Part shown: one piece after another, positions 44,866-56,973 of the stretch | Numbering within the stretch: position 1 is the stretch's first letter | Layout: every line of letters begins with the position of its first letter | Assembly: GCA_021014325.1 (NCBI GenBank) | Contig: CM037470.1 | Span: 3,561,647-3,625,646 of the forward strand | Direction: 5' to 3' | Length of the DNA stretch: 64,000 nt | Source: Plazaster borealis | Taxonomy: Eukaryota > Echinodermata > Asteroidea > Forcipulatida > Labidiasteridae | The notes under the pieces: generated by a model | Told to the model about the DNA's origin: nothing | Database searches by the model: none | Seen by the model: only the letters and a program-made list of their open reading frames with translations | Translations under genes and position numbers: made by a program

Positions 44866-45240
44866 TTAAAGGCACTGAACACGTTTGGTAATTATCAAAG
44901 ACCAGTGTTCTCACTAGGTGTATCCCAACATATGCATAAAATAACAAGCCTGTGAAAATTTGGGCTCAATTGGTCATCGAAGTTGCAAGAAAATGATGAA
45001 AGAAAAAACACCCTTGTTGTACAAATTTGTGTGCTTTCAGATAAGAATATAAAACTTCTTGCAAGAAGTCTTTTATTATTTTAGTGAGAAATTACCTCTT
45101 TCTCAAAAACTACGTTACTTCAGAGGGAGTCGTTTCTCACAATGATTTATACTATCAACAGCTCTCTGTTGCTCGTTACCAAGTCAGTTTTTATGCTAAT
45201 ATATATTTTGAGTAATTACCAAACGTGTACAGTGCCTTTA
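44866..45240 (-). mobile_element. MITE family A copy 10, reverse
   Basis: Reverse-orientation copy; the closing TTAA has mutated to TTTA followed by G. Confidence 0.82.
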
Positions 45241-46112
45241 GGGGGAAATGTTTAACATTTTCAATCTTGTTTCGAATTTGTTTATACTCACCCACTCATC
45301 CAAATGTGTTTACTTAAAACAACACAAATTGACAGACTATATCCCATACACTGAAGAACAAAGTAATGCCTCAAATAAACGAAGCAAATTATTTTAGATC
45401 GATGTTCTCCCAGCTCAGGAGCTTTCAGTGGCTTTTCCTGGCTTCCTGGAAATGTTTTCCATCTCACATTATTTTTAGATGTTTATTATAAATCGATTTT
45501 CAGCCTTTCAAATGGACCCACCCAACCACAATTTCGAAAAAAGATAGAAATAGTTAAGTATTAAATATTCTGAATGGTCCCTGAACAGAACTGCCGTGTT
45601 TCGTTGCATGAAAGCTGACGAGGAATGCTTTTATGGGATGTTTGGGTACTTGGCAATACAAATACAGTCCACCACAGGAGGACCGCATCGTAGAGCCGCC
45701 ACATACTCAGGTTATAACAAGCTAATTATCGTACGCAATGGACCTGCGTTCAATTAATTGTCCTTCGGGAGAGGTAAAAAAAAGACAATTTGATTATAAT
45801 TGCATTCATTTAAATTATCACAGAGTGATATTTGGTTGTAACAACCGAAATCAGCTGTTACGGTTTTTTTAAAATAGGTTTTCAGATACAGTTTTCTCGA
45901 GTATGACTTCATTTCATGCAGAGGATGGTTTTAGTATAGTGAAAAACGAGTAATTATTTAATGTGTGGGTTTTTTCCCCAGGCATTTTGTGCAAGTTCAT
46001 GTGCTAATTTCGGTTGTTGCAATCGAAATAAGCAGTGCTGGTTTCAAGTGTTTTCAAATGCTTTCTCGGCTTTACCAAGAATAGTTTTTGTAACTGGGGA
46101 TTGTCAATGGTA

Positions 46113-46342
46113 TACACTGCAAAAACCGGGGTGTTAAAATTGACACCATGGGTGTTGTCACATAGATACTAAAACAAGAATAAAAATTTACACATTGGGT
46201 GTTGAAATAACACTTATTTCTGCCAACAAAATAACATTGGTGTTATTTTAATACCTATGATGTTAATTTTGATTTTCTGTTCGGTATCTATATGTGACAA
46301 CACCGGTGGTGTCAATTTTAACACCCCAGTTTTTGCAGTGTA
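46113..46342. mobile_element. MITE with TACACTGCAAAAA-type ends, copy 2
   Basis: Better preserved copy: TACACTGCAAAAACCGG at the left, CCCAGTTTTTGCAGTGTA at the right, GGTGTTAAAATTGACACC inside. Confidence 0.76.
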
Positions 46343-46392
46343 AACTTTCAGATTCTACGTATTTTTTCCCCCAGAGAATATCAATGTGGTAT

Positions 46393-46774
46393 TTAAGGTG
46401 TTATACAGGATTGGTAAGGATAAAAGCATCATTGTTTAATTTTAGTCTGAAAGCTTAATGATTATGAAGTTCATATCTAGAACCATTTGCCTCTGAAACG
46501 AAGTCATACTCGAGAAAACTGTATCTGAAAACCCAAGAAACCACAACAGCTGATTGCGGTTTAAACAACCAAGTTTAAGGGAAAAAAATTAAGTGCTGAA
46601 AATACATTGTGCCTGGTTGGTTCTATCACTATTTTCTCCTGACTCACACAATGAATTAAGCCTAAATTCTCACAGGTTTTTTTAATTTCATGTATTATGG
46701 TTGATCACACAAAAAACATGAACACTGTCTGCGACTATTTTGTCAGCTCTACAATTCCTGTATACAACCTTTAA
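46393..46774 (+). mobile_element. MITE family K copy 2
   Basis: Starts TTAAGGTGTTATACAGG and ends CCTGTATACAACCTTTAA. The final TTAA is shared with A copy 11. Confidence 0.75.
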
Positions 46775-47149
46775 AGGCACTGTACACGTTTGGTAATTAC
46801 TCAAAATATATATTAGCATAAAAACTGACTTGGTAACGAGCAATGGAGAGCTGTTGATAGTATAAAACATTGTGAGAAACGACTCCCTCTGAAGGAACGT
46901 AGTTTTTGAGAAAGAGGTAATTTCTCACTAAAATAATTAAAAACTTCTTGCAAGAAGTTTTTATTCCTATATCTGAAAGCACACAAATTTGTACAACAAG
47001 GGTGTTTTTTCTTTCATCGTTTTCTTGCAACTTCGATGACCAATATTGAGCCCAAATTTTTACAGGCTTGTTATTTTATGCATATGTTGGGATACACCAA
47101 ATGAGAACACTGGTCTTTGACAATTACCAAACGTGTACGATGCCTTTAA
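46771..47149 (+). mobile_element. MITE family A copy 11
   Basis: Complete copy. Its first TTAA (46771-46774) is also the last TTAA of the family K element on its left. Confidence 0.85.
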
Positions 47150-47705
47150 TTCATAAGATAGTTGGCTCAGATATAAGGTGACTTCCCCAGACACTATCAG
47201 CGCCGTTGACTCCCTTTAATAGACGGTAGCCCGCGGCGCATAAGTGATGGGTCCAATGGCCATTGCTAGCTACACGCCAAAACGCACGTGCCGCCCGACC
47301 ACCGTTTGAAACGCAAAGTTCGTGCCTGCGCATTAACATACAGTTTAATCTCGCGGTCGTGGTGCACACGTTGTTGAACATTAACAATCCTTGAACCCCC
47401 ATACGGTCGCCGTACTGCATGAATGGTAATGTAATTGTTTATTGCATGTATACGTCAGGCAGACACGACTGTTTTTTATAATGCGCAACGAGAGGGAAAA
47501 AAAACCTCTGCGCTTCGGCACACAAAAGCCTTCTTCGTCTGGCTCCCTATTTATCCAAATTGGTTAATTATCATAATACAAAAAGCGACCGGAATGTCTT
47601 TTTTTCCCTCCAGTTCCCTTCACCTTTCCTTACATTTTGAATACGGGACGAAATTACCGACGTTTTATTTTATAGTGCCAGTTTGCGTACGGGCTTAGTA
47701 TCCTT

Positions 47706-48012
47706 GACACTACAGGGTAAAAACAGTGGTTTGCGAGCTAAAATGGAGCCAGACTATTTCACTTCTATAGCTTCAGTTTGGTTTATATCAACTCTAAGTG
47801 GGAGGAACATAAGACACTACAGGGTAAAAACAGTGGTTTGTGAGCTAAAATGGAGCCAGACTATTTCACTTCTATAGCTTCAGTTTGGTTTATCAACTCT
47901 AAGTGGGAGGAACATAAGACACTATATGGTAAAAACAGTGGTTTGTGAGCTAAAATGGAGCCAGACTATTTCACTTCTAGCCTCAGGTTAGTTATCAACT
48001 CTAAGCAGGAGG
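47706..48012 (+). repeat. 106-bp tandem repeat, three copies
   Basis: GACACTA-A-GGTAAAAACAG recurs at 47706, 47813 and 47918 with AAAATGGAGCCAGACTATTT in each. Confidence 0.88.
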
Positions 48013-48254
48013 GGAAATGGTGGTGCAGACGTGACATGTACCACAAGTATATGGACTCTTGTAAAACAAAATGTACTCATCCAAATGAAACATGGGTCTA
48101 TGAATTACCTTCTGTACCACAGTGGTAATATTAACCAAAATTACTTAAAACAAGTTATATGCATAAATAACTTGTCTATACACAGGGTATGCCCAAACAG
48201 TTACAACTGGTATAAATTTGGGGCCTTGCATACACCGATAACTACTAGTATATA

Positions 48255-48585
48255 TTTCTGGTAATGAAACACGGATGTCTTCTCACAGTCCGTAAAGAAG
48301 TAGGCATGGGTATCATCCACTAGGATTCCTGGCTGGTAGAGCAGAATGCACTACCTTCCCAACTTATTTTTTACTATAATACGGTACACCTTTAAACATT
48401 TAAACCACATGTAATATACCGATACCTATTATTAAACATTTCTGGTAATGAACCAAGTATGCCCTTCACAGTCCGTAAGGATGTAGGCATGGGTATCATC
48501 CACTAGGGTGCCTGGCTGGTACAGCAGAATGCATTACCAGTTCCCAACTTATTTTTACTATATACACCTTTAAACACAGACGGAC
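48255..48585 (+). repeat. Two-copy tandem duplication, 184-bp period
   Basis: TTTCTGGTAATGAA at 48255 and 48439; both copies contain TAGGCATGGGTATCATCCAC and a B-box-poor SINE-like start. Confidence 0.82.
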
Positions 48586-48860
48586 CAAATCACTCACACA
48601 TACAACACTCACCCTGAGCTACATTCATAAGTGTAGCTACGTGGAATTGGGGAAAGACGTTAAATCCCCCAACAGGAATTAGTATTTTATGAACTAGGAT
48701 ATGTAAACATTGGTACACTGGAGAAATCAGGCGAGGCATTAAAGTGTATACAAAAGACCGGACCGCATTGAATGAACTGGTTTATGTGTCCCACACAACG
48801 CTCTGCCAGTCCCGTGTTGTAGTTGTGGCGCTATCCATCACCGCTGTGGTACTGTTATCG

Positions 48861-49337
48861 TTAACCACCGCCAGTGACATCGTTTCATTTTTCGAGAACT
48901 TCTCTTTCAAGGCACTGAACACGTTTAGTAATTGTCAAAGACCAGTGTTCCCACTTGGTGTATCCCAACATTAAAAACAATATGCATAAAATAACAAGCC
49001 TGTGAAAATTTGGGCTCAATTGGTCATCGAAGTTGCAAGTAAATGATGAAAGAAAAAACACCCTTGTTGTACAAAATTGTGTGCTTTCAGATAGGAATAA
49101 AAGGCTTCTTGCAAGAAGTCTTTTATTATTTTAGTGAGAAATTACCTCTTTCTCAAAAACTACGTTACTTCAGAGGGAGTCGTTTCGAATAATGTTTTAT
49201 ACTTTCAACAGCTCTCCGTTGCTCGTTACCAAGTAAGTTTTTTATGCCAATATATATTTTGAGTATTTACCAAACGTGTACAGTGCCTTTAACCACCGCC
49301 AGTGACATCATTTCATTTTTCGAGAACTTCTCTTTAA
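48861..49337. repeat. TTAA-bounded 49-bp duplication around MITE A copy 12
   Basis: TTAACCACCGCCAGTGACAT to CGAGAACTTCTCTTTAA occurs at 48861-48909 (last TTAA mutated to TTCA) and again at 49289-49337, with two differences in 49. Confidence 0.87.
48906..49292 (-). mobile_element. MITE family A copy 12, reverse
   Basis: Reverse copy with one TTAA mutated to TTCA. It is flanked by a 49-bp direct duplication (48861-48909 and 49289-49337) with two differences. The duplicated block begins and, in the right copy, ends at TTAA. Confidence 0.85.
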
Positions 49338-49391
49338 ATTACAAACAAGGAAATTACACAATTGTTTTGAAGAGAGTATTATATAATTATA

Positions 49392-50475
49392 TTGTTATAT
49401 AATTCTGGTAATGAAACCAAGGATGCCTCAAGTGAACAAGCCCCCGCAAGCCTGAGGAAACCTGTAAACAAGGGTGCTTGCTATGTGAACCCAGAAGCAC
49501 CGGGGTTAACCCCTACTCCTCCACGATAAGTGTTCTGGGTTCTTTTACGTGCACTACCAATCCCACACGAGACCTATACGGCTTAATGTCCCATCCGAAG
49601 GACAAAGCAATGAAGTATCTTGCTCAAGATACAAGTGTCATGGCTGGGACTCGAACCCACAGTCTTGTAACCAAGTCATTTTTTCTCAAGTCAAGTCAAG
49701 TCTCAAGTCATTTTTGCTCAAGTCAAGTCAAGTCTCAAGTCATTTTTGCTCAAGTCAAGTCAAGTCACAAGTCAAATTTTCGCAAGTCAAGTCAAGTCAC
49801 AAGTCAAATTTTTGCAAGTCAAGTCAAGTCACAAGTCACATAATGTCCCGAAATAAGCCCCCTCCCATGATGTTGCGACAAACTTAAGTACAATAAAAAA
49901 CCTGTTACAAGACCAGTTAATAAATTCAATCAGTAAATCAGAGCTCATTCACTCTGACCTTTTATTCACATGAAAACTGAATTAAAGCAACAGGCCAAAG
50001 TGGAAAAATACACACTTGTAATAAAGCACATCTTAGAAATTGCGCAAACTAGTACATGTACTGTATGCATGTGCATGTTACATACGTCCATAGGGAGGCG
50101 CGCATTGTGATAAACATCCAGCTCGTCAGCAGCGCAGCGGCATTGTCGCCGAAGACTCGATTATTGTAAACAATAATTTCGACTGATAATTTCATTGTCT
50201 TAAAATCAAATTTATTCAAGTCAATTCTCAACTATCAAGTCATTTTTGCGCAAGTCAAGTCAAGTCTCAAGTCATTTTCCCTCAAGTCAAGTCAAGTCAC
50301 AAGTCAATTTTCCCCAAGTCAAGTCAAGTCGCAAGTCAATGAAATTGGTGACTCGAGTCTGAGTCCAAGTCACCGACTCGAGTCAACAAGACTGCGAACC
50401 CACACTCTGCTGATCAGTAACACCAGAGCTTGAGGCTGGTGCTCTTAACCACTCGGCCACGACACGCCACAAATG
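49392..50475 (-). mobile_element. tRNA-derived SINE family 1b split by a hAT-like insertion
   Basis: SINE parts are 49392-49659 and 50395-50475. The tRNA-like head reads (minus strand) GTCGTGGCCGAGTGGTTAAG, and the B box is cut in two at 49659/50395 by the 735-bp element between them. Confidence 0.8.
49660..50394. mobile_element. hAT-like non-autonomous element rich in CAAGT repeats
   Basis: Ends CAGTCTTGT / ACAAGACTG with a perfect 8-bp target duplication CGAACCCA (49652-49659 and 50395-50402). CAG ends with an 8-bp duplication are typical of hAT elements. Both arms are made of TCAAGTCAAGTC-type repeats; about 49840-50215 is unique sequence with no coding potential. Confidence 0.82.
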
Positions 50476-51367
50476 TATTGTCTCATGGGCGTATTGGGAC
50501 TTTTTTGTTTAGGAGGGGGGGCAGAGGGGTTGATTTACCCGAAATTTAGTCACAGATGAAAAACATAAGTACAATATCTAATACCGAGTAAAAACTTTTG
50601 TTTTGTTTTGCTTTCCCTGTCAATTTTTTCTTCTTCTTGCTGTGCCCAAATTTTCCCGGCTGTTTTGCCCGAATTTGGGAAGGCAGTTGCCCCCCCCCCT
50701 GGGTCGTACGCCTGTGGATTGTCTTCCCAACCGCTATAAAGTTTTCACCAATGGATAAAACATGAAACCGAGCATTGAATATTTCATCTAGTTCGGAGGT
50801 AACGTTTGAGTGAAAACAAAGAAAGACATTTGTTTTGTCGTCTACACGTTCGCGTCGGGGGAAGTTTCGATTGTGGCAACCGAGCCCAGACGTATTAGGT
50901 TACCGGCTAATGTCACGCAGTTGATGAATCTGTGTATTGTTATACCCTGCTAGTTTAAATGTTATTAATAATTAAATAATTTAGGGAGGGGGGTAAGGGT
51001 TAGGAATTGTAGGGATCGAAGTAAAATTTCACAGGTATTTAGTTTTTATTTGATGTCTGATTGTTAGTTTATTCATTAATTATGTTTAACCCCAACCCAC
51101 CTCCAAAAACAAAACAACGAACCAACAAACACCCAAACGAACAAGCAATCTACGAAAAAACCACCGATTTAAAGTATTGTGTTTTATTTGTTTAACCTGA
51201 AGGCACATTGAAAAACATGCAGTGGGGTCAGCAGGTATATCCCCGCAGCTGAACGGGCTGAACGAAGTGTCAGAGACAAGCGCAAATTCTCCCTGTTTGT
51301 TTTGCGATGATATGAGGGAAAGACTAGACAGCAAATTAAATTATTTGATAACGATATTAATTAGTTA
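50476..51367. other. Unassigned region
   Basis: C/G runs near 50515 and 50690, otherwise nothing recognisable. Confidence 0.4.
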
Positions 51368-51741
51368 TTAAAGGCACTGAACACGTTTGGTAATTGTCGA
51401 AGACCAGTGTCCTCACTTGGTGTATCCCAACATATGCATAAAATAACAAGCCTGTGAAAATTTGGGCTCAATCGGTCATCGAAGTTGCAAGAAAATGATG
51501 ACAGAAAAAACACCCTTGTTGTACAAATGTGTGTGCTTTCAGATAGGAATAAAAACTTCTTGCAAGAAGTTTTTATTGTTTTAGTGAGAATTTACCTCTT
51601 TCTCAAAAACTACGTTACTTCAGAGGGAGTCGTTTCTCACAATGTTTTATACTATCAACAGCTCTCTGTTGCTCGTGACCAAGTAAGTTTTTATGCTAAT
51701 AGATATTTTGAGTAGTTACCAAACGTGTACAGTGCCTTTAA
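51368..51741 (-). mobile_element. MITE family A copy 13, reverse
   Basis: Complete reverse copy with TTAA ends. It inserted in a target that was itself an inverted repeat (AATTAGTTA / TAACTAATT around TTAA). Confidence 0.85.
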
Positions 51742-52050
51742 CTAATTAGTGATTTGTGCTGCCAGCTCAGTATCATTGCGCAGGATTCAACACCAAAGAC
51801 ATCCCGTACATTGGGAATGGTTATTTTTGGAAAAGGAAATGGATTATGATAATATCTATTCAAAGACAACAATGCACGCCCGACAATGAAAACAACATTG
51901 ATTTTCTTTATTCGGGGGATGTTTTCCGTATGAGTCATTGTTTGGCGTAAGGTCATGTCTCTGACTTGTTTTGACTGGCTACGTCAGCTGTAGAGAGACA
52001 GATCTAGTTTCGATTTAAATGAAATTCATGTTCGCCACGTGTCACAGCCA

Positions 52051-52416
52051 TTAAAGGCATCGTTACACGTTTGGTAATGACTCAAAACAAACATTAGCAG
52101 AAAAACTTACTTGGTAACGAGCAACAGAGAGCTGTTGATAGTATAAAACATTGTGAAAAACGACTCCCTCTGAAGGAACGTAGTTTTTGAGAAAGAGGTA
52201 ATTTCTCACTAAAATAAATAAAAACAAGAAGTTTTTATTCCTATCTGAAAGCACACAAATTTGTACAACAAGGGTGTTTTTTCTTTCATAATTTTCTTGC
52301 AACTTCGATGACCATTGAGCCCAAATTTTCACAGGCTTGTTATTTTATGCATATGTTGGAATACACCAAGTGAGAACACTGGTCTTTAATATTACCAAAC
52401 GTGTTCAGTGCCTTAA
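52051..52416 (+). mobile_element. MITE family A copy 14
   Basis: Complete copy with TTAA ends; half of the central palindrome is deleted. Confidence 0.83.
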
Positions 52417-52936
52417 AGAACAAAATGAATAACTGGATGTATTAGTTTATATCCAGTACCAATCCTTCAGAGAAATATTCCTGTATAGACCCATGTAACC
52501 TTTGCTTACAAAAAGAGTGACCTTGTACGTTCCAGGGCCTTTCTGGCAGGCAAGATACTGTACTGGTCATATGCGGAAATGTTACATTTTGTGTCATAAT
52601 ATTCAAATAATTTCAAGTATTACAAAAGTAACAGTTGAACAAGTTTTGAGATTTGCCCTCTTTCTTCATATCAAATGTTGATAACAATCAGACGATTTAG
52701 TCTCCATGTGACAACAAGGACAACAACAGCAGCGACGACGACGACGACAACAAAAAGGACAAAAACAACAACAAAACGACTACCTTTACTCCCCTTCTTA
52801 AAGAGGAAAAATCACCCCTATGTGCCTATATAAATGAGTCTGAAATTCTATAATTATGAGTCAAAGTAATACCGGTCTTGTTATGCGCATAAATCAATAT
52901 TAAAATTCGGACGAAATAGTCCACATAGGTGTATAG

Positions 52937-53323
52937 TTAAAGGCATCGTATACGTTTGGTAATGACTCTGAAAATTAATGGCAATAAAAACTTACTTGGT
53001 TAGAAGTACAGCAGCTTTAGATAGTATAATGTATTTTGAGAAACTTTTTTCACTTCGAAGTAGGCCTACTGCGGATAAGGAAAAAGATAACACTTTTTAT
53101 CCCCAAAAATTGAAGCTGTAACGCTTCTCAGAGTGTGTATTCCAATTGCAGATTATTCTTCCTGCGTGGACATAACTGCTCCAGATTTTCGACAATATCT
53201 CAAAAACGCTACCACCTTTTGAATTGAAATTTTCACAGGTTAGTTTTATGGTATATATCTACAACTATATAGGATTGAAAGAAAAAGTGGGTTCCAATTA
53301 CCAAAAGTGTACGATACCTTTAA
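52937..53323 (-). mobile_element. MITE family B copy 4, reverse
   Basis: Reverse-orientation copy with TTAA at both ends; ends carry the GGCATCGTATACG form that is intermediate between A and B. Confidence 0.8.
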
Positions 53324-53471
53324 TGTTGAGAGCCATATTATAAGATGGTCTGTTCCTACTGAAGAAATGTTTCTGAGAAAAGAACCACAGGCGAGCTGTA
53401 ATTATTCATTCCATGTAATTCATGTTGGTTAAGATGTCGAATCTGTAGTAACTACTTCTTCACCTGTTGTT

Positions 53472-53558
53472 AGCCAAAAAATTTCCCTATTTGGTTGACT
53501 AAGAAATTACCTTATTTGGGTGACTAAGATATTACCTTATTTGGGTGACTAAGATATT
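53472..53558 (+). repeat. 25-bp minisatellite
   Basis: GACTAAGATATTACCTTATT units start at 53497, 53522 and 53547. Confidence 0.8.
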
Positions 53559-53624
53559 AGAGAGTGAAAAAGTGGCGGTCAGTGAATCGCGGCATTTTTT
53601 CCGAAGACTTCTTCAAACTGTGCT

Positions 53625-53777
53625 GGGCTCGATTTCACAAAGCACCAAGAATAGATTCATCTTTAAGATGAGTTGTCAGTATTGCTATAGTGATTTGTAT
53701 TGTAACATCACACTTTGCTTAGCAATTACGATTGATACACAGTTAAGATCAATCTTAGCATTTTGTGAAATCGACCC
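53625..53777. mobile_element. Foldback MITE with GGGCTCGATTTCACAAA ends
   Basis: Ends GGGCTCGATTTCACAAAG and TTTTGTGAAATCGACCCC; interior contains paired ATCTTTAAGATGA-like and AAGATCAATCTTAG arms. Confidence 0.7.
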
Positions 53778-54704
53778 CTGCTCGTTTCAATTGCACCATG
53801 AACGTTTGGATAAAAAAAAAACACATTAAAAAAACGAAACAATTTTCGACTGGTTTTCTTTTGAAATGTTAGTATTTTGGTGGAATAGAACCGGAATGCC
53901 AGGGCATATTAACAATAGCATTCTTATGTACGGTGAAGAGACTTATCAAGTCTAACTGCACAATAATTATAGAGGAGCTGCCACCAGACGTAGACCTGAC
54001 AGATATTTTCACTTACCGCGTACATGAAGCAACGATATTCAAAATTCAACTGCAATTCCAACGGCTCGGGGAAATTGAAAAGCTGGTTCAATATGTTAGA
54101 TTCTGGTCTATGTCTCCATTGCAATATAATGCTGGTTTATTTGCTTTTCTGCCGCTGTGCAAACTGGAGCACAAAAAAGTGCAGTCGAGAAGCAGGTGAC
54201 AGTGTGACATACTCGTCCCCCCTCCTACTGTGGCTATAACAACCGGAATGGTTCACCCTGGTGTTTGGTGATTTCTTTTGTCTTTTGATGACAAGAATGT
54301 GCAGTTTCTTTCGCGCGTAATAGTCAGCATAAACCATGAATCACTGTTTGCCGCAGTGGGATCATCAATGGATTTTTTCATGTATTAAATCCGATGTTGA
54401 ATCGCTCGTCATTAACAATGCCTACAGTGGTTTGAACGACATGGGAACGAGGTTGTTTGTATTGTGAGTCATGTTTTTTTTTGTACTTGCTGGTATGCCT
54501 CATGCCTGTCACACAGTCAAATCGATGACACAATGACTGACGAACAGTAGTCAACTTGCCACAAGTCCTTTGGGGGTCGATTCATGGTTTTTGACCGATG
54601 TTATAGAAAACCGTTTTCAGTTTAGCGAAAGTATTTGTACGGGGCAACTCCACAAGCTCTGTTTCATTGACTGGTTCGGTTCGTTTTCCTTCATTTTGGT
54701 TTAC

Positions 54705-54960
54705 TGTGCCGTGTCGTGGCCAAGGCACTTAACATAATCACTTCTCTTCATCCAGGTGTATAAATGGGTACCTGAGAGGGCTGAGACAACATCGCGTTGG
54801 ATTAACCCCCATAGTGCTAAATTAAGCAGCTTGGAGCTGTATGCTCCCCATGGAGTTGAGAAAGTTTTAGGAATTATCTAAGTAGCCCGGTGAACAGGAA
54901 TAGCAATAAGTGATATTTGAAGCTTTGCACGGTATGGGTCATAAGACAAACTAAAGCAGT
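54705..54960 (+). mobile_element. SINE family 4 (GTGTATAAATGGGTACC body)
   Basis: Has a tRNA-like start GTGTCGTGGCC, then GTGTATAAATGGGTACCTG and GGAGTTGAGAAAGTTT. Related 3' pieces are at 11150-11290, 34440-34680, 40425-40630 and 63225-63300. Confidence 0.5.
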
Positions 54961-56973
54961 AAACTTGCGGGTACAACCATGTTTAAAACTCTGTTGGGAG
55001 AAGTGTTGGTTCTGAGAAGAACTGGTGTGGTCTCGACGTTTCAAACTTAATGGTGGAGGGTTGGGATCAACGTTACATCCTCTTTCCCACCGTATAGATC
55101 TGGAGTCATCCTCTGTCTTTTCTACAGATAGTGGTGGGAGTCTCCTAAAAGCAAGCTTGTTGGGTGGAGACCCCCGATATTTATGTAACTGGGATAAGAA
55201 AATACTGAATAAGGAACCTATAGGTAAAATGTAACATCAAATGAATACAAACACACAGGAACACAAGACAAACACTAACAAGACAACAAATAGCTGGAGA
55301 GGCACCGCACGGCGGCTTTCAAATAAATAATTAAGTAAGGGAAATTACAAATTTGTAATAAATTGGGTCTACATCTGATAACCAGAACTCAGTACTGACC
55401 TATAAGATATTATGTTTAAGTTTTTCTTGAACCACTGGAGACTCTTGCATTTTTTAAGAATCATTACAGAGAGAGTTCCAGTACTTAGGACCCTGAATAT
55501 AAACACAACTTATGGATTTAGATGAGCAAATACGAGATAAATGAACATCTTTTGCATGTCTTATTTTTAAAAAACAACTGGTTTCGTTTTGAATCCTTTG
55601 ACTTTTTTTGTTTGATTACTTTTGTGCATTTAAATGCTGTTTGTGCATTTAATTGTTATAATATATCTAAAGATATTTTCTTTCAATTAATGACAGGGGG
55701 ATAATGGAATGTAGGCCTACACATTCTTTCGATAACAGCTGCTATTGAATTTCCTTGACTACCCCTGTTCAGCCTCTATCCATTGTATGTCTACATATTA
55801 TCTAAAATAAATAAATACAATACAAATACATTTCTGAGAGGGTGTTTTGTATTCTAATAAAGTGTATATATTATTTTCAGACAACTTTCTCGCCAAACTC
55901 ACAAGCACGGGTCCCATTGACTTGTATGCAAGCAACCATTTTTGTTTTGTGCACAACATAGGCCCTGCTTGTTTCCGTACACTGCCGCCTGCCGCCTAGA
56001 CACAAACCACAAGGCCATGGTAAAACCAGCTCACTGAGTATTTAGCATTTTGTAGTTTTCATGTTTATTTTGTCATATTATGGGATACCGGGACTTCGGA
56101 CCCCTTAATTAACTTTGTCTGTGAAGAAGCGGAGTATTATTTAGTAATAAAAACAGAGAATTCTCCTCACTGCCATTGTTTACCCGTCTGGGCAGCGGCA
56201 AACTACATTGTACAATCTTTTTGTGGTTAGCATGGGTGCATCTTTTTGTCCTCTAGGAGGCACTTCTGGCCAATTAAAGCTGTAGTTTCCGTTCAAATTT
56301 TTACTTAAAAACAAGCCCATTTTCAGCACCCATTATGCCGGTATACTTTCTTGTCATAAGATAATCTGACGTGGTGGTAAAAAAAAAAAAAATTGCCTGA
56401 GTTTAAAGAGAAAAAAAGTTTTAAAAACTATTGAAAAAGGGCCTCTACGTAAAAGCTCGTAAAATGTCACATCTAATTTCGGTGATATCAATCTAAAAAG
56501 TCCAGAATTCAAGAAGGGGGCACGGGCATCAATTTGCACGTGCCAACCCACCCCCACCACCACCGCCCCACCCCACTAATAGTTAAGCCACTGCGTCTAT
56601 GTGATGAAAATCTAAATTAATTTCAACCATAATCATACCTTAACTCTCAGTTAAATACATTTTTTTTTAAAACAAATTCTTGTTCCCTGTTTCTTGACTC
56701 CAACAACCAGGCCTTTTGATTTTGGTTTCAATGCAAGAAATCGCTCGATGCAAAGTAAATAAACAGTCAAGTTGAAGAAGAAAGAGCGCGCTGCTCAATT
56801 CTGATGTCATATCAAATAAATCTCCATAAAAAAAGGTGCAGTCTGAAACTGCATTACAAACCCTCAGCCGTTTCCAGCCTCGGCTCTCTTTGGATTTACT
56901 TAGAGCGTGTATTCAGTTATACTCTATACATTGCTCCATTGTGACTATTATACGTAAATACGTTTTGTTCGCG
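54961..56973. other. Unassigned region
   Basis: AT-rich sequence without exons or clear repeat ends, apart from remnants similar to SINE family 4 near 55200-55320. Confidence 0.4.

Noticed and set aside
49690..50360. Regular short repeats resembling a CRISPR array
   Set aside because: Eukaryotic context, no spacer-repeat alternation, and the block is bounded by hAT ends with an 8-bp duplication.
53924..54199. Possible exon around 53933-54199 (plus-strand frame with SNCTIIIEELPPDVDL) or minus-strand frame ending at a GTAAGT
   Set aside because: Both strands are open, no homologue recognised, and neither has matching neighbouring exons. Worth a BLAST but not supported.
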